In this document: positions 24,724 to 32,830 of the stretch, in pieces
Layout of the letters: every line of letters begins with the position of its first letter
Numbering within the stretch: the first letter of the stretch is position 1
Source of the DNA: a virus
Virus record (IMG/VR): IMGVR_UViG_3300009034_000007
Coordinates: 1-64,000 of that record
Length of the DNA stretch: 64,000 nt
Reading direction: 5' to 3' (one strand)
Notes under the pieces: generated by a model
What the model was told of the DNA's origin: nothing
The model's input: the letters and a program-made list of their open reading frames with translations, nothing else
Databases searched by the model: none
Position numbers and translations under genes: made by a program

Positions 24724-25147
24724 TTAACTTCTCCCGTAAATCTATGTTCTCTCGATCTAAATCCTCCATTTCCTGTAATAAGCTATGAAAAGCGTCAAAA
24801 TCAAAAACTATAAAATATCGAACATCTGTTCTAGACCCTGAAAATTTACATATCAAACAAGGAATATCATTAAAATTAGCCTCTGCCTCTTCCCGAATTT
24901 TCTCCAGCCACTCCCTTTTTAATGCCAGTTGAGTAGCACCACCATACCCTGTCTTTGCGTCGGCTCGTAATCGTCTAGATAGAAAACGATATACACCAAT
25001 CAAGTCTCCTCGTAGATTATCCCAATCCATAATTGTTCCAAGAGAACCTGATCCTGGTATCCTTCTCCAAGATTCGGGATATTTTTTATTTAGGATTTTT
25101 ATGGCATCATTTTCCCAACGTATACCTTTATCTTTTGATCTAACCAT
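24710..25147 (-). CDS. PD-(D/E)XK endonuclease, Holliday-resolvase-like
   Basis: 145 residues from the ATG at 25147. Catalytic pattern is Glu12 in the first helix, Asp48 in RGDLIG, and Asp63-Ala-Lys65 in ADAKTG, the classic E-D-DxK of Holliday-junction resolvases and related phage nucleases. A basic GSGSLG loop sits between. The C-terminus is a short coiled coil (QEMEDLDREN region). It would resolve recombination or replication intermediates. It overlaps the helicase gene end by 8 bases. Confidence 0.7.
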   Translation of the reverse strand: MVRSKDKGIRWENDAIKILNKKYPESWRRIPGSGSLGTIMDWDNLRGDLIGVYRFLSRRLRADAKTGYGGATQLALKREWLEKIREEAEANFNDIPCLICKFSGSRTDVRYFIVFDFDAFHSLLQEMEDLDRENIDLREKLNANE

Positions 25148-26504
25148 TTTTATAGTCAACCTTCTTGAAATCGATACTTTCAGGATTGGTATTATCGATG
25201 ATACAAAATGTGCTACTGTCTACTCTAAATTGTAAACGTGCTGTTGGTCCATTTCTCTGTTTCAAAATATGCATCTCAAGTGGTGGACGGACTTTTTCAC
25301 TATCAGGAAGCAATTCATATTGATCTGGACGATAAAGCCCTAGCACTACATCAGCATCTTCTTCGATATTTCCACTCTGCCGAATATCAGACAGAATAGG
25401 TCGTTTATCTTCACGATCTTCTACCTTCCTATTTAACTGTGATGCTATCAGCATCGTAATATCTAAGTCAACAGCCAATAATTTCAACATACGTGAAATC
25501 CTACCAAGTTCTGCTGTTTGATCATCGGACCTTTCAGCAAGAAGCTGAATATAATCAATAACAACTACAGCCAGTTGTGGAAATTGACGTTTATATTTCC
25601 GTATGATACCAGCCGCATAATAAATATCACCAGTAATATTTGTATCAAACCACATTGGTAGCTCGGATAAAGTCTTCTTAGCACGTTTCAAATCGTTAAT
25701 TTTACCTGCTAAATTTCCAAATTTGATATCAGTGTGATCTATTTCAGCTAAGTGAGCAAACATGCGTTCTATAACATTTTGTAGACTCATTTCTTTCTGG
25801 AAAAATAAAACTCCATGTCCTTCCTTGGCTACTGCAAGACCCATCTGACTCATTGTAGCGGATTTACCGTGTCCTGGTCTGGACATCACAATCCACGACT
25901 CACCACCAAACATACCACCAGTATGATAATCCAATAACGGTAAACCAGTAGCAAGTCCAGGTTGTTTCTTATCATCTTGTCTAAAACGTTCGTCAACTAC
26001 CTTATAAGCTTGTTCTGCCGCCTCTGCCGCACTTACTACACCGTTAGTAGAAACTTTACCCTCAATATTATCAACTTCTTCTCGTACTTTATTTAGCAAG
26101 TCCTCGGTATTAGAAAATGAACCCAACCAACCAGGGATTTGCTCTCCAATACGGATTACCTGACTCGCTCTATAAGCATCAATAACGGCTTTACGATAAA
26201 GTTCAAAACTGGCATTTATTTGAAATTCTTTCAAGCGAGTAATATACGATTCTCCGCCTGAAAAATCTAATTTATTTGTAGCACTAAGACGCCTCAACAC
26301 AGCTTCGGCTGTTACAATAGGCTCATTTTCTTCGCGAACAACGCCAAGCATAGCCTCATAAATATTTCTATGTAGACCCGATGAAAGCATATAGGGTCTA
26401 ACTGTTACTTGTGCCGATTCAAAATTCTCAGGTTGTTGAATAATAAGTGCTAAAAAATTAAATTCATTATCATGACTAAATCTTTCAACGTGAGCCACAT
26501 CCAT
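25140..26504 (-). CDS. dnaB: Replicative DNA helicase, DnaB family
   Basis: 454 residues, the normal length of DnaB. N-terminal all-helical domain (about 1-150), linker, then a RecA-fold motor: Walker A SRPGHGKS at 208-215, a QKEMS motif near 236-240, Walker B VVVIDYIQLL with Asp317 and a C-terminal DIRQSGNIEEDAD segment (about 380). It would unwind DNA 5' to 3' at the fork together with the primase at 18178 and PolA at 28972. GGAG lies upstream of the ATG. Confidence 0.95.
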   Translation of the reverse strand: MDVAHVERFSHDNEFNFLALIIQQPENFESAQVTVRPYMLSSGLHRNIYEAMLGVVREENEPIVTAEAVLRRLSATNKLDFSGGESYITRLKEFQINASFELYRKAVIDAYRASQVIRIGEQIPGWLGSFSNTEDLLNKVREEVDNIEGKVSTNGVVSAAEAAEQAYKVVDERFRQDDKKQPGLATGLPLLDYHTGGMFGGESWIVMSRPGHGKSATMSQMGLAVAKEGHGVLFFQKEMSLQNVIERMFAHLAEIDHTDIKFGNLAGKINDLKRAKKTLSELPMWFDTNITGDIYYAAGIIRKYKRQFPQLAVVVIDYIQLLAERSDDQTAELGRISRMLKLLAVDLDITMLIASQLNRKVEDREDKRPILSDIRQSGNIEEDADVVLGLYRPDQYELLPDSEKVRPPLEMHILKQRNGPTARLQFRVDSSTFCIIDNTNPESIDFKKVDYKNG

Positions 26505-26626
26505 GTCTTACTCCATAATTGTAAGAATTTAACACCATTACATTTTCGACGGAAAGGATACCAGTATACTATGAAAAAGTCTGAAGGATTCTCAACGCCA
26601 TGCAAGAAACCGACAGTCTCAGCCAT
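26450..26626 (-). CDS. Possible small protein between tRNA and dnaB
   Basis: A frame of 58 codons from the ATG at 26626, with an aromatic-rich sequence (segments VYWYPFRRK and LQLWSK). It ends inside the helicase gene. A longer version of this frame would run through the tRNA and is not credible. The ribosome site is poor. It may be a real small protein or chance; the region otherwise contains only the dnaB ribosome-binding site. Confidence 0.3.
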   Translation of the reverse strand: MAETVGFLHGVENPSDFFIVYWYPFRRKCNGVKFLQLWSKTWMWLTLKDLVMIMNLIF

Positions 26627-26674
26627 AGTCCCAAGGAAACGTAACCAACCGTTCTCTAAAACAATAGCGTCAAA

Positions 26675-26745
26675 CAGGGGTTGAGAGGCTCGAACTCCCG
26701 AATACAGTTTTGGAGACTGCTGTTTTTCCACTAAACTAAACCCCT
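26675..26745 (-). tRNA. tRNA-Trp (CCA anticodon)
   Basis: A 71-base cloverleaf: acceptor stem AGGGGTT paired perfectly with AACCCCT, U8-A9, D stem GTTT/AAAC, anticodon stem GCAGT/ACTGT enclosing loop CTCCAAA (anticodon CCA, Trp), variable loop ATTC, T stem GGGAG/CTCTC with TTCGAGC, and discriminator G as expected for Trp. The anticodon and T arms are nearly identical to bacterial tRNA-Trp. No 3' CCA is encoded. It is embedded between the SSB and helicase genes on the same strand, so it is probably processed from the operon transcript. Confidence 0.93.
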
Positions 26746-26756
26746 GTTATGAAGGT

Positions 26757-27623
26757 CTACTCTGCTGATCCTTCATGAGTAAATAAGTCTTGCACCAATT
26801 CACCTGCCGTATCACTTAAAGCTTCCTGAAGTTCGGACGAAATTTCAGCTTCCTCTTGTGCTCGTCTGGCCGCAAAAATATCAGCCAACGACACCCCTTC
26901 TGTAGCCCTTACCATTTCTTCAGGACTTAACTGAACGCCAATACTGGACAAGACGTATTTCTCCAATTCAAACTCATCTAAAATTGGAGTTATATCATCA
27001 ACATTCTGATACAACGGAACAACCGATATGGTCATACTCTGCTTTTTGCCAAGCGTTACCAGTTTAATATCAAACGTATTGATACCACCTGATTCCTCAC
27101 CAGTGTCATCATCAATAGCCAAAGATTCTAGATGGAACGTCTTGATTAACTCAAATAGTCGTTTTCCACGTTCAAGAACTTTGATCGTATTGGATGGTGC
27201 TGGTTGCTGATCAACCAAGCTTCGTAAACCATCAGATGTTACAGTCGGAAATGTTACTGCCTTACCAGAAACCACTCCATAATATTCCTCTCCAGTCTCA
27301 GGGTCTTTTACTACTGGAGTACGATCTAGAACATTAACCATCCAACGATACTGTCGAGGGAGATAACCCTTGACATCACCAAAATCGTCAGGATATTGTG
27401 CTCGAATTTCTGCATTCTTTTTACAAATTGGGCATTCATCACCTAGACACATAATAGGAAATGGTTTCCCTATTCTAATCCAGTGTCGCATGATGCCATA
27501 AGCATTTTCATCTAGAATTCGGACGATTCGAGGAGAACCTTCAAGAAACGATACAAATTTGGGTCTTTTATAAGGAATGAAATCCTCACTAAACCCTTCT
27601 GGAAATGTTACAAAATCACCCAT
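26757..27623 (-). CDS. Phage single-stranded DNA-binding protein
   Basis: 288 residues with the layout of T4 gp32-like proteins of phages: an N-terminal region, a zinc site formed by candidates His47, Cys59, Cys64 and Cys67 (CLGDECPICKK), a YRWMVNVLDR strand of the OB-fold core near residue 92-101, and an acidic C-terminal tail. It would coat single-stranded DNA and recruit replication and recombination partners. Strong AGGAGG ribosome site. It is located in the expected set with RecA, PolA and helicase. Confidence 0.8.
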   Translation of the reverse strand: MGDFVTFPEGFSEDFIPYKRPKFVSFLEGSPRIVRILDENAYGIMRHWIRIGKPFPIMCLGDECPICKKNAEIRAQYPDDFGDVKGYLPRQYRWMVNVLDRTPVVKDPETGEEYYGVVSGKAVTFPTVTSDGLRSLVDQQPAPSNTIKVLERGKRLFELIKTFHLESLAIDDDTGEESGGINTFDIKLVTLGKKQSMTISVVPLYQNVDDITPILDEFELEKYVLSSIGVQLSPEEMVRATEGVSLADIFAARRAQEEAEISSELQEALSDTAGELVQDLFTHEGSAE

Positions 27624-27624
27624 T

Positions 27625-27933
27625 TTAAACCTCCTGTTCTGAGTCTTCTAAGTCGCCATTCAAGAGCTGTTGTAGTTCATCGTAGGCATCTGATCGGATT
27701 TGCTGTAAAGCCCCTATAGCTTCTCCGAGATTAAACCCATGAAGACGAGTATTAAGCTCAATGTATTTGCGATATTCTAGCTCTATAGTTACCATGAGAA
27801 TATAGTACAACTTTGCTATGATGTCTGGATTTGTAGCATGTTCCTCTGGCACTTCTAGAAACCGATCCGCGAAACGAATATTCTTAAACTCACCTAGAAA
27901 GTACAACCTATCAATCCCTATTTCTCTTTTCAT
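27625..27933 (-). CDS. Unknown protein, 102 aa
   Basis: A helical acidic protein between SSB and RecA. The start overlaps the RecA stop (ATGA) and has GGAGG. No family is recognised. The position suggests a recombination accessory factor (mediator), inferred from context only. Confidence 0.6.
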   Translation of the reverse strand: MKREIGIDRLYFLGEFKNIRFADRFLEVPEEHATNPDIIAKLYYILMVTIELEYRKYIELNTRLHGFNLGEAIGALQQIRSDAYDELQQLLNGDLEDSEQEV

Positions 27934-28970
27934 TCGGCCTCCTTTTCTTCTTTTTCCTCGTTTTCGTCCTGCCCAATTAAAGGCAGAGGTCTAACACCGA
28001 CTACATTATAACACATTTCTATGATTTTGTCAAGTACTTCTTTGTTGGCTTTCAAGTACTCAATAGACTTCAATATACCCTGACCAAGTGTTTCATCCTT
28101 AAAGACTTTGTAAGCCCCTCGGCTCTTTACAATACCCAACGAACCTGCAAATATAATTATATCTCTATAGTAATCTATTCCTTCACCCCAAATTATCGGA
28201 AATTTTGCAGAACGATATGGAATTCCAATCTTGGATTTTTGGATAGAAAAATTAACCATATTACCAATTTTTGTATCATCATTAGTTTTAATATAAGAGG
28301 ATTTAAATAATGAAATACCAATAGAGGAGTAATGTTTTAAAGCATGACCCCCTGGCATTTCATATTCTTTAATGAAACTGCCGATCTTTGCACGTACCTG
28401 ATTCAAGAACAAGAATGCCACCTTGTTTACTCGGACCGCAAACGCATTTCGTTTCAAGAAACGTGTTAATACTCGCGATAAAGGTGCGTAGTGTTGATCT
28501 TCAAAATCAGCTTCAAGTTCTGTATCAGTTACCAATGCTCCAACCGAGTCAAAAATAACTAGATCAATGTCCTTACTACGGACAGCCATTTCTGCAATCT
28601 TGAAAGAATCCTCAGCCACTTCAGGTCTAATTATAATGAAATCTCTAGAGTTTATTCTAGTCTTGCCTAAAATACTAGTTAGCAATACACTATCCAATGT
28701 TTGTTCTATATCTATATATAAAACTTTACCCTTACGATCTAAACATTCCCTGGCAATATGAATTCCTAATGTTGTTTTTCCACTTGACTCTGGTCCCCAT
28801 ATGTGTGAGTATCTAGCCATAGGAATTCCTCCAATGGTTGTTGATACATCCAGAGAAAAAGAGCCTGTAGGAATAACACTCGGAATTTCTGCCGTCGTTT
28901 CTAGCACATCATCACCAAATTCTTTTGTAATTTGTGCTACAATCTCTGATTCAGTTTTTTTCTTTGCCAT
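27930..28970 (-). CDS. recA: RecA-family recombinase
   Basis: 346 residues, the usual size of RecA. Walker A GPESSGKT is at 59-66 and Walker B LVIFDSVGAL at about 136-145. A LNQVRAKIG segment and a GGHALKHYSS loop (L2 region) follow, as in RecA. It would catalyse strand exchange for recombination and repair. Note that the C-terminus has an extremely charged EEKEEKE tail. An internal promoter lies in its last 25 codons. Confidence 0.95.
   Translation of the reverse strand: MAKKKTESEIVAQITKEFGDDVLETTAEIPSVIPTGSFSLDVSTTIGGIPMARYSHIWGPESSGKTTLGIHIARECLDRKGKVLYIDIEQTLDSVLLTSILGKTRINSRDFIIIRPEVAEDSFKIAEMAVRSKDIDLVIFDSVGALVTDTELEADFEDQHYAPLSRVLTRFLKRNAFAVRVNKVAFLFLNQVRAKIGSFIKEYEMPGGHALKHYSSIGISLFKSSYIKTNDDTKIGNMVNFSIQKSKIGIPYRSAKFPIIWGEGIDYYRDIIIFAGSLGIVKSRGAYKVFKDETLGQGILKSIEYLKANKEVLDKIIEMCYNVVGVRPLPLIGQDENEEKEEKEAE
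28005..28033 (-). promoter_or_regulatory. Perfect consensus promoter in end of recA
   Basis: Minus-strand TTGACA, 17-base spacer, TATAAT, with TGT before the -10. It would give a separate transcript for 27625 and the SSB gene, matching the high SSB amounts expected in infection. Confidence 0.55.
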
Positions 28971-28971
28971 A

Positions 28972-30882
28972 TTATTTACTCCAATAAGATGAAACAGTAG
29001 TGTTTACTTTAACAGGTATGCTTCTAATAAATCTCTCACCAGCCTCTATCATCCTGGCTTCCACAAACTTAGCCGCCTCCTCTGAAACGCTCTTGTGCGC
29101 CTCATACACAACTTCGTCATGAACGGTCAAAATAATTCTTAGTAAATCCCCAAAAGGATTTTTATTACTAATATCAATCATGGCTAATTTAATCATGTCC
29201 GCGGATCCGCCTTGGATAATATGATTAAAACCTTCTCGCCAAATTTTAAATTTCTCTTGAATATTATGTGCCTCAAAAAATGGTCTACCATGTAGAGCAG
29301 GTATTCTAAAATAACGCTTACGCCCAAACGGAGTAATAGAATAACCTCGTTTAATTATCTCACTTTTGACAGCTTCAATAAAATACATTAATTGAGGATA
29401 AGTATCACCAAAATCTTTAAGCATCTGCAATCCCTCTGAATGAGGGATACCAAAGTTATAAGCAAGACCTTTGGCTGATGTGCCATATAGAATAGCATAG
29501 TTAGCAGACTTTCCTTTTGTAATAGTATCCAAATCAAGTTCATCAATGGGCATATGAAAAATTCTCGATGCTGTCAACTCATGTAGCTCAATATCATTAA
29601 GGAAGGCATCCCGCATTGTTGGGTCTTGGCTGGCCTCGGCTACAATTCGTAACTCAATTTGTGAGTAGTCTGCTGTGATCAAATCCCATCCTTCGGGTGC
29701 GATAAAACAATTACGATAACCGCCGCCGCGAAGAATGTTTTGAAGATTTGGGTCACGTGACGCAAACCTACCTGAGTTTGTAGCCAGTTGATCAAACGTA
29801 CCAAATATTCTTCCCGTAGCAGGGTCTACTTCCTCAAGAAAATTCTCACCAAACGATGTAACTTTCTTTGTCCACTCTCGATACTCAATCAAAGTCTTGA
29901 CAAATGGATGTTCTCTAAATTCTCGTTTCAAATACTTAGAATTTGTATTATCTACAGGAAGCCCCATCAAAAAAAGCAAACGTTTCATTTGATGTGGGCT
30001 ATTTAGATTCACATTTACCTTGAAAATCTCCATCCATTCTTCCAAAGTTATAGCTTCTTCACACATGCGTTTGTAAGCTACTTTCTTATCCCTACACTTG
30101 ACCAAATAAAAATCCATCATTTCTATAGCATTAGCAAATGACGATTCATTTAGTTTATTGAAATGCTCTGCTATCTTATAAACATCCTCCAACATTAAAC
30201 TGTAGTAGTTCATCTGGTTTTCTTCGGCCAGGATGACCAATTCTTTCCATTTATCCTTATCCAATAGAACGCCATTAAGTTCCATCTCTATGACGACAGG
30301 TAGAAGGTCCATTTCCATATCAAAAATATGAAGTAATCGATTATTCTTTAAATGAATTAGTTGTTCTGCACTAAGATACGCCAAATACTTCACATCATTT
30401 ACTGCGTATTCTAAAATATCATCAGTAACAATGATGTCGGGGTTATCGACAAATGTTTTTCCTGTTTCCTTCTCTAAACTAAAACCATAATACTTATCAA
30501 CCAGCTTTATTAATGAAAGATAATGTGACTCCAGACCATTAGATATAATTACCTCTGCCAACATAGTATCATGGAACTTCGTTGGCAAAAAATCATAATG
30601 ATGCTTTAAGAACTTAAAATCGAACTTCGCGTTATGAGCAACTAGCTTCTTAGACGAGATAACATCTAATAGCTGGTCAATCAACTCCATTGAGAGGTAT
30701 CTAACGTCATAGACGTTTACCCACTCTAGCTCCCCAATACTCAATAGAGTTATTTGATCATTTTTTGAATCTAGACCAGTTGTTTCAATATCTATACCAA
30801 GAACTTCGATATCATCTTTGATTCTTTTTAAGTTGTCAAAAAAAGTATGCTCGCTCGCTATATATGAAACCTCAACTTCCAT
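28972..30882 (-). CDS. polA: DNA polymerase I family, 3'-5' exonuclease plus polymerase
   Basis: 636 residues. The proofreading domain begins at residue 31 with DIETTGLD; polymerase motif A DYSQIELR starts at 405, the O-helix KGKSANYAILYG at about 456, and motif C HDE at 588. There is no N-terminal 5'-nuclease domain. It resembles replicative PolA enzymes of phages. First gene of the leftward operon, with AAGGAG and a 166-base leader carrying AGTACT-type palindromes behind a consensus promoter. Confidence 0.96.
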   Translation of the reverse strand: MEVEVSYIASEHTFFDNLKRIKDDIEVLGIDIETTGLDSKNDQITLLSIGELEWVNVYDVRYLSMELIDQLLDVISSKKLVAHNAKFDFKFLKHHYDFLPTKFHDTMLAEVIISNGLESHYLSLIKLVDKYYGFSLEKETGKTFVDNPDIIVTDDILEYAVNDVKYLAYLSAEQLIHLKNNRLLHIFDMEMDLLPVVIEMELNGVLLDKDKWKELVILAEENQMNYYSLMLEDVYKIAEHFNKLNESSFANAIEMMDFYLVKCRDKKVAYKRMCEEAITLEEWMEIFKVNVNLNSPHQMKRLLFLMGLPVDNTNSKYLKREFREHPFVKTLIEYREWTKKVTSFGENFLEEVDPATGRIFGTFDQLATNSGRFASRDPNLQNILRGGGYRNCFIAPEGWDLITADYSQIELRIVAEASQDPTMRDAFLNDIELHELTASRIFHMPIDELDLDTITKGKSANYAILYGTSAKGLAYNFGIPHSEGLQMLKDFGDTYPQLMYFIEAVKSEIIKRGYSITPFGRKRYFRIPALHGRPFFEAHNIQEKFKIWREGFNHIIQGGSADMIKLAMIDISNKNPFGDLLRIILTVHDEVVYEAHKSVSEEAAKFVEARMIEAGERFIRSIPVKVNTTVSSYWSK

Positions 30883-31055
30883 TTGATTCTCCTTTAATGA
30901 ATCTATTTCATTTAATTCATAAGAACTTTATAATACTGAATTAACTTTTACAATTAAGTAGTACTATTAAGTACTTAAACAGAGTGTACTTAATTAAGTA
31001 TTGTTAAAGGAAGAAGAATTTCTCTGAGAAGGAAAGACTTCTACCAACTTGTTAC
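30883..31055 (-). promoter_or_regulatory. Long leader of polA operon with palindromes
   Basis: Between the -10 at 31056 and the polA start there are no genes. The region contains two perfect palindromes, TTAAGTACTTAA at 30967-30978 and TACTTAATTAAGTA at 30987-31000, plus a GTAGTACTATTAAG stretch. These AGTAC/TTAAG sites may bind a regulator downstream of the promoter. Confidence 0.45.
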
Positions 31056-31084
31056 ATTATACCATAAAAACGAGTGTTTGTCAA
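31056..31084 (-). promoter_or_regulatory. Leftward consensus promoter for the replication operon
   Basis: Minus-strand TTGACA (31079-31084), a 17-base spacer and TATAAT (31056-31061), with TGG before the -10 (extended -10). It is back to back with the rightward promoter at 31111-31139 and shares its TTGACAAA and TATGGTATAAT parts. Confidence 0.9.
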
Positions 31085-31110
31085 TAGAGCAAGTGTTCTA
31101 AATTTGGGGC

Positions 31111-31139
31111 TTGACAAAAACTCAAAAGTATGGTATAAT
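31111..31139 (+). promoter_or_regulatory. Rightward consensus promoter
   Basis: TTGACA (31111-31116), 17-base spacer and TATAAT (31134-31139), with an extended -10 (TGG). It reads the three small genes at 31161-31774, which are therefore likely expressed early. Confidence 0.9.
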
Positions 31140-31160
31140 ATAGCAAGATTGGAGGTAGAT

Positions 31161-31352
31161 ATGACCAACCTAACATTGTTAGACGATCTTAGACGTTATC
31201 TAAAAGTCTTGGAAGATCGGCGTACGTATGATGAAGAAATTGCTGTTACATTGCACCAGCCTGACGTTGAAACTTTTCTGGCTAGAATTGATCTTTTAGA
31301 TAACATTATACCAGAAATTCGGGATATTGTCAAGAGGTATTCGGATGGCTAA
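31161..31352 (+). CDS. Small unknown protein, 63 aa
   Basis: First gene of the rightward early transcript. The ATG at 31161 has GGAGG four bases before it; an earlier in-frame start would lie upstream of the promoter. The protein is helical and charged. Function unknown. Confidence 0.65.
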   Translation: MTNLTLLDDLRRYLKVLEDRRTYDEEIAVTLHQPDVETFLARIDLLDNIIPEIRDIVKRYSDG

Positions 31353-31602
31353 AGTTATACGATGCATTTATTGTGAGAAGCAATTTAAGACTCAAACCGA
31401 GGCTAGGAAATGTAGGGACAGTCACAATCTGCTTTATGTTCCATTTGCACCAGAAGATTTAAATCGAATAGTAAACTATATGTATAATCCTGATATGAGA
31501 ATACTACAAGGTACTCCTATTGTTAGAGTACTTCAACGATACCTGAGGGTAGCTTATGAGAAAGCGCGGAAGACCTCGGAAGAAGATATGTCTAATTTGT
31601 GA
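31345..31602 (+). CDS. Small zinc-finger-like protein, possible regulator
   Basis: 85 residues from the ATG at 31345 (AAGAGG upstream), overlapping the previous stop by eight bases. CIYC near the N-terminus followed by a C-x-x-x-H pattern (CRDSH) about 15 residues later matches a C2H2-type zinc finger. The remainder is helical. Expressed from the early rightward promoter, just before the late promoter, so it might regulate transcription; inference. Confidence 0.6.
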   Translation: MAKVIRCIYCEKQFKTQTEARKCRDSHNLLYVPFAPEDLNRIVNYMYNPDMRILQGTPIVRVLQRYLRVAYEKARKTSEEDMSNL

Positions 31603-31774
31603 CAAAGAAATCCGAAAAGGACAGCCTCAACGTTTAATCCCTCTTGATAGACCATATGGTAACTTAATAGCCCATCGAAAATGCTGGAATGAATTCGATA
31701 TAATTAAGGCTATAGACGATAAAAAAGATGCAATTTTAAGCGGAAAATATGGAATTTTAACGTTTTTTGATTAA
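31556..31774 (+). CDS. AT-hook/zinc-type small protein, possible regulator
   Basis: 72 residues. The N-terminus MRKRGRPRKK contains an AT-hook (RGRP) flanked by basics, followed by CLICD and later HRKCW, suggesting a zinc finger. Such proteins bind AT-rich DNA. GAGGG lies before the ATG and the gene overlaps the preceding one by 47 bases. It could contribute to the switch to late transcription at 31780; inference. Confidence 0.6.
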   Translation: MRKRGRPRKKICLICDKEIRKGQPQRLIPLDRPYGNLIAHRKCWNEFDIIKAIDDKKDAILSGKYGILTFFD

Positions 31775-31779
31775 AAACG

Positions 31780-31810
31780 CCCATTTTTCTGTCATTTGTG
31801 GTATAATTAA
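31780..31810 (+). promoter_or_regulatory. Late-type promoter element, copy 1
   Basis: CCCAT (31780-31784), 17 bases, TATAATTAAG (31802-31811), with CTGTCATTTGTGG before the -10. The same arrangement, with CTGTTGTTTATGG, recurs at 54045. No TTGACA -35 is present. The pair probably defines a phage late promoter class. Confidence 0.7.
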
Positions 31811-31830
31811 GTTAAATAATGGAGGATTGC

Positions 31831-32499
31831 GTGAGTAAGACTCGGATGTACGGTCATAACAAGAAACAATTACGAAACCTCAAGCAGTTTGCTGATATGA
31901 CTGATGAGGAGTTTGAGGAATATTGGAATGAACAAGGGGAAGAAGTTTTTATAGATTTACAAGTTATTGATGAGGAGATTGACAAGAAATGGGTGGAGTT
32001 TGAGGAAGATTATGATCTATCTGATCTTAAGATCAATGATAGATTAGTGCTTCGGAATCTCATTCGGGCAATTATATCCCTCGAAGAGCTTGAGAATGAC
32101 TTCTATTTTTTAAGACAACAAATATCAGATGGGAACATTCTCCTTTTAGATAGGCTATCAAAGGTTATGAATAATCTCCGTAAAGATATTTCGGAGATGC
32201 AAAACGATCTGAAACTTACTAGACGAATTCGTAAGGATAGTCAAGAGGAGAATTTTGCTACCTATCTAAATAACATTCAAGAAAAAGCTAGGAAATTTTA
32301 TAAAGAAAAGATGGTGTATGTTTTCTGTCCTAAGTGCCGTATGTTGTTAGCTACAATATGGTTGCTCTACTCAGGAGATGAAACAGCCAATCTTCATTTA
32401 ACCTGTAATCGTGAGAAATGTGGTTACAGTTTCACCACTAACCTAATTAAACTTTATAGTACTGACAATAGAAATTTACAAGATGTAAAATTACCGTAG
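31831..32499 (+). CDS. Unknown protein with C-terminal zinc motif (first late gene)
   Basis: 222 residues. The GTG at 31831 is preferred over an ATG four codons earlier, because GGAGG is then five bases upstream and the -10 lies at proper distance. The N-terminal two-thirds is acidic and helical, possibly coiled coil; the C-terminal part has CPKC near residue 164 and CNREKC near residue 190, a likely zinc ribbon. Similar proteins are seen near terminases in other phages, but I do not name it. Confidence 0.6.
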   Translation: MSKTRMYGHNKKQLRNLKQFADMTDEEFEEYWNEQGEEVFIDLQVIDEEIDKKWVEFEEDYDLSDLKINDRLVLRNLIRAIISLEELENDFYFLRQQISDGNILLLDRLSKVMNNLRKDISEMQNDLKLTRRIRKDSQEENFATYLNNIQEKARKFYKEKMVYVFCPKCRMLLATIWLLYSGDETANLHLTCNREKCGYSFTTNLIKLYSTDNRNLQDVKLP

Positions 32500-32508
32500 G
32501 AGGTAAAA

Positions 32509-32829
32509 ATGACGCAGAGATTTGAAAATGAAGGCCCTCCAGTTTTACTTTATACTGATTATCTTAGACCTGTAACGGGCCATCATGACGGAACAACCAT
32601 TACATCTGCTACAATATTAACTCCACCCGCAGGAGCAACGAAACTTCTCATGCAAGCTATAGGTCAAGATATACGTTATACACTTGATGGGACTACACCT
32701 ACAGCTACCTGCGGGTTTCAGCTTAAGGCTGATGATCCCCCTCTGTTGATATTGGTTGCTGACGATATGGTTATTACTGTAATTGAAGAAGCCGCTACTG
32801 CTGATATTCAATATCAATGGGGCAAATAA
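32509..32829 (+). CDS. Small virion structural protein, 106 aa
   Basis: A beta-rich protein of the type found in phage structural operons: a DIRYTLDGTTPT motif near residue 55 and a FQLKADDPPLLI segment, then VIEEAATADIQYQW at the C-terminus. It may be a head decoration or tail accessory protein. AGGAGG ribosome site. The family is not certain. Confidence 0.6.
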   Translation: MTQRFENEGPPVLLYTDYLRPVTGHHDGTTITSATILTPPAGATKLLMQAIGQDIRYTLDGTTPTATCGFQLKADDPPLLILVADDMVITVIEEAATADIQYQWGK

Positions 32830-32830
32830 A

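Noticed and set aside
26450-26731. 93-codon gene reading through the tRNA-Trp
   Set aside because: Its first third lies inside a well-formed tRNA; only a shorter version from 26626 remains possible.
31074-31352. Longer first rightward gene starting at 31074
   Set aside because: Its start would lie upstream of and within the promoter; the ATG at 31161 has the ribosome site.
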